Shown here one piece after another: positions 1 to 5,985 of a stretch of 9,457 bases of DNA. The position numbers were made by a program, and so were the translations under genes. The DNA is from Coriobacteriia bacterium (GTDB taxonomy: Bacteria > Actinomycetota > Coriobacteriia > Anaerosomatales > JAUVQN01): assembly GCA_030598125.1 (NCBI GenBank), contig JAUVQN010000046.1:1-9457 (forward strand). Reading direction: 5' to 3'. The first letter of the stretch is position 1. Every line of letters starts with the position of its first letter. The notes below the pieces were generated by a model, which was not told the origin of the DNA, searched no databases, and saw only the letters and a program-made list of their open reading frames with translations.

Positions 1-1
1 C

Positions 2-103
2 CTCGATGTGATCCCCGGCATCGTCGAGAAGGTGCGCACGAAGAACGTCCGGAGCGGTCCAGGCGGATCCCGATCACGGCCGCCGGGGCCGGAGCACGCG
101 TAG
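2..103 (+). CDS. C-terminal end of a probable NifS/IscS-family cysteine desulfurase (partial)
   Basis: Only the last 33 codons are in the window; the frame enters at base 2 and stops with TAG at 101-103. The visible start, LDVIPGIVEKVR, resembles the final helix of NifS/IscS-type cysteine desulfurases, which often end in a leucine-rich stretch of the form VLPxIVExLR. This PLP enzyme takes sulfur from cysteine and passes it as a persulfide. The next gene, mnmA, begins 2 bases after this stop, and a desulfurase next to mnmA is a well-known arrangement because MnmA needs that sulfur. After the family-like helix comes a tail of about 20 residues rich in Gly, Ser, Pro and Arg that looks unstructured. 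No catalytic residue is visible, so the call rests on a short match plus context. Confidence 0.55.
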   Translation, partial: LDVIPGIVEKVRTKNVRSGPGGSRSRPPGPEHA

Positions 104-105
104 GC

Positions 106-1161
106 ATGCGTGCGACGGGGCGCGTCTGCGTCGCCATGAGCGGGGGCGTGGACAGCTCCGTCGCGGCGGCGCTCCTCGTCGGGGCGGGCCGCGACTGTGT
201 CGGAGTCACGATGCGCCTCGGTCTCGCGGGCGGAGCCGCGGCCGGTGACGACGATGCTGTCTCCCGCGCGCGGGAGGTGTGCTCCCGGCTCGGCATCGAG
301 CACAGGACCCTCGACGCCGCCGCGACCTTCGAGGCGCGTGTACTCGCACCGTACGCCGAAGCCTATGCTCGCGGAGAGACGCCGAACCCGTGCGTCGCGT
401 GCAACGAGCACGTCAAGTTCGGAGCGCTGCTCGACGAGTCGGTCCGCCTCGACTGTGAGTTCCTTGCCACGGGGCACTACGCGCGCGTGGGGTGGGACAC
501 GGAGGGGTCGGCGTTCCTGAGAAGGGGCCGCGATCGGGCCAAGGACCAGTCGTACTTCCTGTATCGCGTGTCGCCGCGCACGCTCGCGTCGGTCGTGTTC
601 CCCGTCGGGGAGCTCACGAAGGCGCAGGTACGGGTGCGCGCTGAGAGCATGGGGTTCGAGCACCTCGTGAAGTCGGAGAGCCGTGAGGCGTGCTTCGCCG
701 CAGACGGCGATCGCTCCGGGCTCCTCCTGACACTCGCACCGGACTCGCTCGAGCCGGGACCGATCGTCGACGAGTCTGGCCGGCACGTCGGTACGCACGA
801 TGGGATCGCGCGCTACACCGTCGGTCAGCGACACGGGCTGGGAGGAGGGAGTCGGGAGCCCCGGTACGTGCTCCGGATCGAGGCGGAGCAGCACCGGCTC
901 GTCGTCGGCGGCGCCGACGCGCTCTCCGTCCGCCGTATCGAGGCGGAGGATGTCGCGTGGTGGTCCTCGGACGACGTCGTGGACGGAGAGGTGCAGCTCC
1001 GCTATCGCGGGACCGCACACCCGGCACGGTGCGAGAGGTCGGGCGAGCGTCTGGGGGCCGAGCTCGCGGACGCCGCTCGCTGTGCGGCGCCCGGCCAATC
1101 GCTCGTGTGCTACAAAGGTGAGAGGCTGTGCGGCGGCGGGAGGATCAGGGTGGCGTCATGA
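106..1161 (+). CDS. mnmA: tRNA-specific 2-thiouridylase MnmA
   Basis: This cytoplasmic enzyme adenylates and thiolates U34 of tRNAs for Lys, Glu and Gln, forming s2U34 with sulfur relayed from a cysteine desulfurase. Its 351 residues fit the family (about 350-370). The ATP-pyrophosphatase loop SGGVDSS is at residues 12-18. The catalytic cysteine pair is visible: Cys99 in TPNPCVACN followed by VKFG, and Cys196 in SREACF. KDQSYFLYRV near 146 and YTVGQRHGLGG near 235 are further family blocks, and the C-terminal third matches the usual beta-barrel domain ending in a Gly-rich GGGRI segment. The ATG at 106 puts the P-loop at the usual distance from the N-terminus; a GGAG lies at 91-94. The upstream gene stops 2 bases earlier, and the TGA overlaps the next ATG as ATGA. 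Confidence 0.96.
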   Translation: MRATGRVCVAMSGGVDSSVAAALLVGAGRDCVGVTMRLGLAGGAAAGDDDAVSRAREVCSRLGIEHRTLDAAATFEARVLAPYAEAYARGETPNPCVACNEHVKFGALLDESVRLDCEFLATGHYARVGWDTEGSAFLRRGRDRAKDQSYFLYRVSPRTLASVVFPVGELTKAQVRVRAESMGFEHLVKSESREACFAADGDRSGLLLTLAPDSLEPGPIVDESGRHVGTHDGIARYTVGQRHGLGGGSREPRYVLRIEAEQHRLVVGGADALSVRRIEAEDVAWWSSDDVVDGEVQLRYRGTAHPARCERSGERLGAELADAARCAAPGQSLVCYKGERLCGGGRIRVAS

Positions 1162-1955
1162 TCGACCTGCACGTCCACACGGCTCGCTGCCGGCACGCCA
1201 CGGGGGAACCGGGGGACTACGTCGCGGTCGCCCGTGAGCGCGGTATCACCGCGATGGCATTCTCGGATCACTTGCCGCTGCTCGACGGGTCCCAGTCCGA
1301 CTACGCGATGTGCTGGGACGAGCTCGAAGACTACGTGGCCGATGTCGTCGAGCTCGCGTCCTCTTCAGCGGACTCGGGGCCGGAGATACTCCTGGGTATC
1401 GAGGCCGACTGGATGCCCGGGCGCGAGTCCGAGACGGCTGCCGTGCTTGAGACGCACCCCTTCGACGTGGTCCTGGGCTCGATCCACATGCTAGACGGGT
1501 GGGCTTTCGACGATCCGCGGTTGAGGGAAGGCTACGAGGAGTGGACTCCCGACGCACTCTGGGAGGCCTACTTCGAGACACTGTGTGACGCGGCGGCCTC
1601 CGGTCTCTTCGACGTGATGGCGCATCCGGATCTCGTCAAGAAGTTCGCGTACTGGCCCGAGAGCGCCCCCGAACCCCTCTACCGACGCGCGGCCGAAGCG
1701 TTCGTGGCCGGCGGTGCGGCGGTAGAGGTGAACACCGCCGGGCTCCGCAAGCCCGTGCACGAGATCTACCCCTCGGAGACGTTCCTGTGCATCTGCCGTG
1801 AGGCCGGCGTTGCCGCGACGCTCGGCTCGGACGCGCACAGTCCTTCCGAGGTGGGGATGGATCTCGACGCGGGCGTCGAGCTGCTCCGCGCGTGCGGGTA
1901 CGAGAGCGTCGTGCTGTTCCGGGACCGGCAACCGGTGGAGGTGGGGCTGGCATGA
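1158..1955 (+). CDS. hisJ: PHP-family phosphatase, histidinol-phosphatase (HisJ/HisK) type
   Basis: This is a 265-residue PHP-domain hydrolase. The closest family is the monofunctional histidinol-phosphatase of Gram-positive bacteria, which makes histidinol from histidinol phosphate. PHP metal-site motifs appear in order: DLHVHT (His5, His7), FSDHLP (Asp37, His38), GIEADW (Glu82), GSIH (His110), MAHPDLVKKF (His156) and GSDAHSPSEVG (Asp225, His227). VNTAGLRKPVHEIYPS near 191-206 is also typical of the HisJ branch. The ATG at 1158 overlaps the mnmA stop as ATGA, which favours it over an in-frame ATG 30 bases upstream. The gene is not among other his genes, so its substrate here could be another phosphomonoester; the family is certain, the substrate is not. 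It ends in an ATGA overlap with the next gene. Confidence 0.82.
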   Translation: MIDLHVHTARCRHATGEPGDYVAVARERGITAMAFSDHLPLLDGSQSDYAMCWDELEDYVADVVELASSSADSGPEILLGIEADWMPGRESETAAVLETHPFDVVLGSIHMLDGWAFDDPRLREGYEEWTPDALWEAYFETLCDAAASGLFDVMAHPDLVKKFAYWPESAPEPLYRRAAEAFVAGGAAVEVNTAGLRKPVHEIYPSETFLCICREAGVAATLGSDAHSPSEVGMDLDAGVELLRACGYESVVLFRDRQPVEVGLA

Positions 1956-3073
1956 GCCCGACGGTGGGGGACGTCACGAGAGCGCTGGACCGGCGTTTCC
2001 CTGCGTCACACGCGGAGCCATGGGACCGCGTGGGCCTCGTGGTCGGCGATGCGTCGCGCGAAGTCGCGCGCGTGCTCGTGTCTCTGGATGCCGACGCGAT
2101 GGCCGTCGGAGAGGCGGAGCGGGTGGGGGCTGAGCTCCTCGTCACGCACCACCCGCCGTTCCTCGAAGCGCCGCGAGATCCGTACGTCACGGGTGGGGCC
2201 TCGAGTACGGTCGGGATCGGCGGGACGAGCGTGGCGGTCGCCTCGTATCACACGAACTTGGATCGCTCCGAGGTGGGCTCGGCCGCACTGGCGACTGCGT
2301 TGGGGCTCGAGCCCGGTCCACTCCTCGCGGGGTTCGCCGAGGAGGCGTCGCTGGTGACCGCGTTCGTGCCGGCGGATGACGTCGAGACGGTGCTCGAGGC
2401 CATGTGGGCGGCGGGAGCCGGGACCATCGGAGCGTACGAGCGGTGCGCGTTCACAGGTGAGGGCCTGGGCCGCTTCGAGGCCGCCGGGGATGCTCGACCC
2501 CACATCGGCGCCGCAGGTGAGGCGGGACGTGCGAGCGAACAGAGAGTCGAGGTGCTCTGCTCCAGGAACGCTGTGCCTCTGGTGACGCGGGCCTGCATGG
2601 ACGCGCATCCCTACGACGAGCCCCTCATCTTGGCCTCGGAGGTCACGCGGGCCTCTCGACGCTTGGGATACGGCCGACTCTGCACTGTCGATCCGAGCAT
2701 GGAGGCGATCGCTCTCGCTCAGCGTGCTGCGGAGCGACTCGGCGGGGAGCCGAGGGTCTGGGGGGATGGCAAGACCCGCTGCACGACCGTAGCCGTGGTC
2801 GGAGGGTCCTCGTCCTCGTTCGTCGACGCGGCGGTCCGAGCGGGAGCCCAGGCGCTCGTCTGTGGTGAGGTGCGCTATCATAGCGCTCTGGAGGCGGTGG
2901 CCGGCGGCGCGACCGTGGTCGAGCTGGGGCACGACGTCTCCGAGTGGCCGCTCGTCGACGTCCTCTTCGCGGAAGTCGCCAGAGCGACGGAGCACACGGC
3001 GGTGGAGGTCGTGCGCGCGCGTCCTTCGCGTGCGTGGCGGACGTTGAGAGGAAGTCACGATGGAACGGTCTGA
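1952..3073 (+). CDS. Nif3-like dinuclear-metal-centre protein (GTP cyclohydrolase I type 2 homolog family)
   Basis: This is a conserved cytoplasmic protein of the NIF3/YbgI family, which forms hexameric toroids with a two-metal site; its biochemical role is poorly defined. Conserved blocks are WDRVGLVVGD (24-33), the metal-binding THHPPF (65-70, His66/His67), SYHTNLDRSEVG (98-109, His100 and Asp104), and near the C-terminus a GEVRYHSALEA block followed by VELGHDVSEWP carrying the remaining His and Glu ligands. The length of 373 residues is the long form: between about residues 134 and 240 there is a PII/CutA-like insert, recognisable from AGAGTIGAYERCAFT and the AHPYDEP block. The ATG at 1952 overlaps the preceding stop, which favours it over an in-frame start 60 bases upstream. 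The last 14 bases overlap the next gene. Nif3 beside a C4 zinc-ribbon protein and RNase HI is also the mycobacterial order. Confidence 0.9.
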   Translation: MSPTVGDVTRALDRRFPASHAEPWDRVGLVVGDASREVARVLVSLDADAMAVGEAERVGAELLVTHHPPFLEAPRDPYVTGGASSTVGIGGTSVAVASYHTNLDRSEVGSAALATALGLEPGPLLAGFAEEASLVTAFVPADDVETVLEAMWAAGAGTIGAYERCAFTGEGLGRFEAAGDARPHIGAAGEAGRASEQRVEVLCSRNAVPLVTRACMDAHPYDEPLILASEVTRASRRLGYGRLCTVDPSMEAIALAQRAAERLGGEPRVWGDGKTRCTTVAVVGGSSSSFVDAAVRAGAQALVCGEVRYHSALEAVAGGATVVELGHDVSEWPLVDVLFAEVARATEHTAVEVVRARPSRAWRTLRGSHDGTV

Positions 3074-3791
3074 CGCGCTGATAGAGCTTCAGGACGTCGA
3101 TCTGACCATCGCACGGCTCGACCGACAGCTGTCCGAGATGCCGGAGAAGCGGGCCATCCTCGAGGCACGCAAGCGCATCGACGACATCACATCGCTCAGC
3201 GATCGCACGGACTCCTTCGTCAAACGGGTCGAGGGAGAGATCTCGCGACTCGAGGACGACGTGGCGATGCAGAACGCCAAGCTCCAGACGGAGCAGGCGA
3301 AGCTCCTCTCCGGAAAGATCGTCAACCCACGCGAGGCGCAGGCCATCTCGCTGGAGCTGGACGGTCTGAGGAGACGCAAGGAGAAGACCGAGTCGGAGAT
3401 CCTCGACGAGATGGAGAAGCGCGAGAAGGCGCTCGAGCAGCGCGAGAAGATAGATCAGGCCATCGAAGCCGCGCGAGCCAAGGAGGCCGAACTTGTCGAA
3501 GGATTCAAGGGCAAGGGCGGCTCTCTGCAGGAAGAGATCGAGCGGCTCACGGCGAGACGCGCCGTGCTCGTGGAGGCGCTGGACCCAGACACGGTCGGAC
3601 GATACGAGCGCCTTCGCGCCGAGAAGTCTGGCGTGGCGGTCGGGTTGTTGAGAGCCGGCACGTGTCGCGCGTGCCGGATGGAACTGCCGGCCGACGTCGC
3701 GGACGAGCTCCTCTCCGGTCCGGACGTCGCGGAGTGCCCGCTGTGCCACCGCATCCTGGTCGTGGCGTCGAACGCGCACCCGGAGGAGTAG
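3060..3791 (+). CDS. Coiled-coil protein with C-terminal C4 zinc ribbon (COG1579 family)
   Basis: This 243-residue protein has a long charged alpha-helical region (about 5-175) with heptad-like Leu/Ile/Val spacing, expected to fold as an antiparallel coiled-coil hairpin. The KIVNPREAQAISLELDGL segment (86-103) is the conserved part of this family's hairpin. It ends in a small zinc ribbon with Cys202-x2-Cys205 and Cys226-x2-Cys229. The family (COG1579; relatives include Rv2229c of M. tuberculosis and chlamydial CT398) is widespread and has no settled function; nucleic-acid or protein scaffolding has been suggested. There is no signal peptide or membrane segment. The ATG at 3060 has a good GAGAGGAAG ribosome site upstream and lies inside the end of the Nif3-like gene, suggesting coupled translation. 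The stop is directly followed by the next ATG. Confidence 0.9.
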   Translation: MERSDALIELQDVDLTIARLDRQLSEMPEKRAILEARKRIDDITSLSDRTDSFVKRVEGEISRLEDDVAMQNAKLQTEQAKLLSGKIVNPREAQAISLELDGLRRRKEKTESEILDEMEKREKALEQREKIDQAIEAARAKEAELVEGFKGKGGSLQEEIERLTARRAVLVEALDPDTVGRYERLRAEKSGVAVGLLRAGTCRACRMELPADVADELLSGPDVAECPLCHRILVVASNAHPEE

Positions 3792-4616
3792 ATGGCCCCG
3801 CACGTCCTCTGGGCGGACGGGGCGTCCCGCGGCAATCCCGGGCCGGCGGCCACGGGATTCGTCATCTTCGATGCGAACGGCGTCGAGGTGGCCTCGGGCG
3901 GCCGCTTCCTCGGTACCGCCACCAACCACGTCGCCGAGTACGAGGCGGTCCTCGACGGGCTTGAGGCAGCCCGGGATCTCGATGTAGGCTCGCTCGACGT
4001 GCGTCTGGACAGCGAACTGGTCGTCCGCCAGCTGAACGGCGAGTACAAGGTGAAGGACGACAAGCTGCGGCCGCTGCACCGCGCGGCGACCGAGGTCATG
4101 GAGTGCTTCGAGGCGGTCGAGGTCACCCACGTGCCACGCGAGCGCAACGAGCGTGCGGACTCGCTGGCCAACGAGGCGATCGACGAAGCGACCGGCTCGA
4201 AGATGGCGAACGCGCCAGACTCGAGAGGCGAGACGTCAGGGATGTACGAACTCAGGGTGTCGGCGCACTTCGATGCGGCGCACGCGCTACACGGCTACCC
4301 CGGGGAGTGCAGCGAGCTGCACGGCCACACGTGGGAGGTAGAGGTCACCGTCGCGGGGACGGTCCTCGACGACGTGGGGATCGTGTACGACTTCAAGCGC
4401 CTGAAGGCGGATGTCGCCGGTGTGCTCGAGGCGTACGACCATGGCTACCTCAACGAGGTGCCGCCGTTCGACGAGCTCAACCCCACGGCGGAGAACCTCG
4501 CTCGCAAGATCCATGACGCTCTTGAAGCCCGGGTGGGTGAGGGAGTGCAGGTGCGCGAGGTCGCGGTATGGGAATCACCGATCGCCCGTATCGCGTATCG
4601 CAGGAACCGCGACTGA
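3792..4616 (+). CDS. Fused RNase HI and 6-carboxytetrahydropterin synthase (QueD)
   Basis: One uninterrupted 274-residue frame holds two enzymes. Residues 1-132 are RNase HI, which cuts RNA in RNA/DNA hybrids: the four acidic active-site residues are Asp9 (WADGASRGNPGP), Glu49 (HVAEYEAV), Asp73 (VRLDSELV) and Asp123 (ERADSLANEAI). Residues 151-274 are QueD, which converts dihydroneopterin triphosphate to 6-carboxytetrahydropterin for queuosine and other deazapurines. It has the CxxxHGH signature (Cys173, His177, His179), His164 as a third zinc ligand, YDHGYLNE (His217), NPTAENLA and Glu261. A roughly 18-residue polar linker joins them. The linker ends at Met151 (ATG at 4242), so a separate QueD could also start there, though only a poor GAGG at about 4225 precedes it. 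The start at 3792 has GGAGGAG just upstream and abuts the previous stop. In mycobacteria the RNase HI at this place is fused to a CobC-like phosphatase instead. Confidence 0.9.
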   Translation: MAPHVLWADGASRGNPGPAATGFVIFDANGVEVASGGRFLGTATNHVAEYEAVLDGLEAARDLDVGSLDVRLDSELVVRQLNGEYKVKDDKLRPLHRAATEVMECFEAVEVTHVPRERNERADSLANEAIDEATGSKMANAPDSRGETSGMYELRVSAHFDAAHALHGYPGECSELHGHTWEVEVTVAGTVLDDVGIVYDFKRLKADVAGVLEAYDHGYLNEVPPFDELNPTAENLARKIHDALEARVGEGVQVREVAVWESPIARIAYRRNRD

Positions 4617-4636
4617 CAGGAACCCGCTGGAGACGC

Positions 4637-4666
4637 AAGAACGCGATCCGGAAGGACCGCGTTCTT
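4637..4666. terminator. Bidirectional inverted-repeat terminator between convergent transcripts
   Basis: A perfect 9-bp inverted repeat, AAGAACGCG (4637-4645) against CGCGTTCTT (4658-4666), encloses a 12-base centre that can add three more pairs, TCC with GGA, around a GGAA loop. On the + strand it lies 20 bases after the RNase HI/QueD stop and is followed by CTTCTTG. On the minus strand it lies just after the structured RNA. The A/G-rich arm on one side and the T/C-rich arm on the other suit use in both directions, although neither side has a long pure T run. Confidence 0.72.
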
Positions 4667-4877
4667 CTTGAGAGCATAGAAGTGTCCCAAGAAACCTCGC
4701 CCGCGGAATCCCTACTCCCTAGCTTCCCACGAGAACCCCGAAGGGCCACTCATTTCTTACCCGGTCGGCGCCTCGCTACTCAGGCCTGCCTTGCGACTGA
4801 ACCCTTTCACTCCGCCCCGTCCGAGCAGCTACTGGTACGCTAGCTTTCCTGATTCGCTCGGTCCGACTTCTTGGGAC
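4637..4877 (-). ncRNA. Candidate free-standing structured noncoding RNA, family not assigned
   Basis: Read on the minus strand from 4877, the first 10 bases (4868-4877) pair perfectly with 4684-4693, closing a domain of 194 nt. In RNA numbering (1 = 4877) further helices can be drawn: 17-22 with 52-57, then 33-37 with 47-51; 77-81 with 95-99; and 125-129 plus 131-135 with 140-149 around a UUCG loop (136-139). Two long-range pairings, 11-15 with 110-114 and 63-68 with 170-175, cross each other and would make a pseudoknot. The repeat AAGCTAG occurs twice (32-38, 153-159). A promoter lies upstream and a terminator about 18 bases beyond the closing helix. The stretch is visibly less GC-rich than the genes and encodes no plausible protein. 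RNase P, tmRNA and SRP signatures are absent. Size, complexity and probable lineage would suit the raiA motif class; that is a guess, not a match. Confidence 0.68.
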
Positions 4878-4884
4878 GCATCGT

Positions 4885-4913
4885 ACGATACCGCTAGTCC
4901 CAGAAGGGGTCAA
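4885..4913 (-). promoter_or_regulatory. Sigma-70-type promoter of the structured RNA
   Basis: On the minus strand, TTGACC (-35; top-strand bases 4908-4913) and TATCGT (-10; 4885-4890) are separated by exactly 17 bases. Transcription would start at about 4877-4878, which is precisely where the closing helix of the structured RNA begins. That agreement between promoter and RNA end is the main support. Confidence 0.68.
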
Positions 4914-5145
4914 GGGGTTTCTTGAAGATGGCCGCGCTTCGCGACGAGCGGTTGCCTGAGCCATCTGAGAGGTCACATTGAGGTTACTAACGGTCGAGCG
5001 GGCGGAGGCGCCGTCGATCGCGCGCATCAGACCCCGCCGTGCGCCCTTGTGGCACAATCTAAGGTAGGCCCCGAACGAGTCCTGATGGTGTGAGAGCGAC
5101 CCCAGGAAGGCGGACGGGGAGCCCGTGGGAGGAGGTGTGGCTCGG
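4914..5145. other. Intergenic region between divergent RNA promoter and the DtxR-like gene
   Basis: There is no credible coding sequence here. It should contain the promoter of the regulator gene, but I see no pair of -35/-10 boxes with good spacing; TAAGGT at 5060-5065 is the best -10-like string and lacks a -35. A short palindrome GTTAcTAAC (4983-4991) recalls the core of DtxR/IdeR operators but is shorter than the usual 19-bp site. A GGGAGGAGG ribosome site at 5128-5136 serves the ATG at 5146. Confidence 0.35.
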
Positions 5146-5817
5146 ATGCCCAGCGCGACGCTCGAGGAGTATCTCGAAGCCATCTACAAGCTCGGTGAGG
5201 ATGGCGAGGTCAGGCCGACAGCGGTGTCGGAGACGCTCGGCGTCTCTGGGCCGACCGTCACGGCAGCGCTTCGAAGGTTGGAGGACCGCGGCTGGGTGGA
5301 GCGACCCGGGGGAGGTGTCGCCCTCACCGCGGAGGGACGCGAGGAAGCCCTGAGCATCGTGCGCCGGCACCGGCTGGCCGAGCGCTTCCTGGTGGACGTG
5401 CTGGGTCTTCGTTGGGACGAGGTCCACGAAGAGGCCTGCCGCCTCGAGCACGCTCTTTCGCCGAAGGTGCAGGCCGCGCTCGAACGCTTCCTGGAATATC
5501 CGGAGCGGTGTCCGCACGGGCACCCGATCCCCGACGCCGAGCTCTCGATCGCGACAGCGGCAGGTGTGGATCTCGCCGAGGTGCGCCCGGGCGAGCGCGG
5601 TCGGGTCGTGAGCGTCCGCGAGGAGGACGAGGAAGTCCTTCGTCATCTGTACGGTCTCGGGGTGACGCCTGGCGCGGAGATACTCGTCGTCGAGGCCGCG
5701 CCACCGGACGGCACGCTGCTCGTCAGGGTGGGGGGGCGAGACGCGCCCGTCGGGGTCGGTCTGGCGTCCTCAGTGCGCGTAGAGGTCCTCGGTCAGAAGG
5801 AGCCGGAAGGGGAGTGA
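5146..5817 (+). CDS. DtxR/IdeR-family metal-dependent transcriptional regulator
   Basis: This 223-residue DNA-binding regulator is probably a repressor activated by Fe2+ or Mn2+. Residues 4-65 are the winged helix-turn-helix (TLEEYLEAIYKL, then the recognition-helix region SGPTVTAALRRLEDRG). Residues 66-128 form the metal-binding and dimerisation domain: RRHRLAERFL gives His75 and Glu79, and EVHEEACRLEH gives His94, Cys98, Glu101 and His102, matching DtxR His79, Glu83, His98, Cys102, Glu105 and His106. CPHGHPIP follows (122-129). Residues 145-215 are the SH3-like/FeoA domain. The cysteine at 98 resembles iron-type DtxR rather than MntR, which has Glu there; Glu8 sits where DtxR has Met and MntR has Asp. 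I chose ATG 5146 over GTG 5125 because of the strong ribosome site just upstream and the family's usual N-terminus. No metal-transport gene is nearby. Confidence 0.92.
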   Translation: MPSATLEEYLEAIYKLGEDGEVRPTAVSETLGVSGPTVTAALRRLEDRGWVERPGGGVALTAEGREEALSIVRRHRLAERFLVDVLGLRWDEVHEEACRLEHALSPKVQAALERFLEYPERCPHGHPIPDAELSIATAAGVDLAEVRPGERGRVVSVREEDEEVLRHLYGLGVTPGAEILVVEAAPPDGTLLVRVGGRDAPVGVGLASSVRVEVLGQKEPEGE

Positions 5818-5985
5818 TCCGCTCCGGGAGCCGAAGTGCCGGAAGGTACGGTCCTCGGCCCGCGGACGCGCTCCGGTCTAGGGTCGCTGCGCGCCTTCTC
5901 TGATGGGTCGGCCGGCAGGAAGGGGAAGATACCGCGTTGAGGGGCATGCGATTCGTGGCGTGCGGACGAGGAGGGACGGGCTAGG

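Noticed and set aside
1892..1951. Upstream in-frame ATG at 1892 for the Nif3-like gene, and likewise ATG 1128 for the PHP gene
   Set aside because: Both would lie well inside the preceding genes; the ATGA overlaps at 1952 and 1158 give family-like N-termini.
2643..4130. A 495-codon open frame on the minus strand opposite the Nif3, zinc-ribbon and RNase HI genes
   Set aside because: It lies opposite well-identified genes, has a low-complexity Arg/His/Leu-rich translation and no known motif. Long antisense frames are common in GC-rich DNA.
4684..4877. RNase P RNA, tmRNA, SRP RNA or a cobalamin riboswitch in the central gap
   Set aside because: The conserved boxes I know for these (GAGGAAAGTCC and ACAGAAA; a tRNA-like CCA end with tag frame; the SRP Alu/S-domain loops; GCCACTG with the B12 box) are not present on either strand.
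4684..4877. The structured RNA read on the + strand
   Set aside because: The promoter, the start at the closing helix, the downstream terminator and the UUCG loop all fit the minus strand; on the + strand the terminator would lie upstream and no promoter is visible.
5125..5145. GTG at 5125 as start of the DtxR-like gene
   Set aside because: It adds seven glycine-rich residues not usual in the family and overlaps the strong ribosome site that fits the ATG at 5146.
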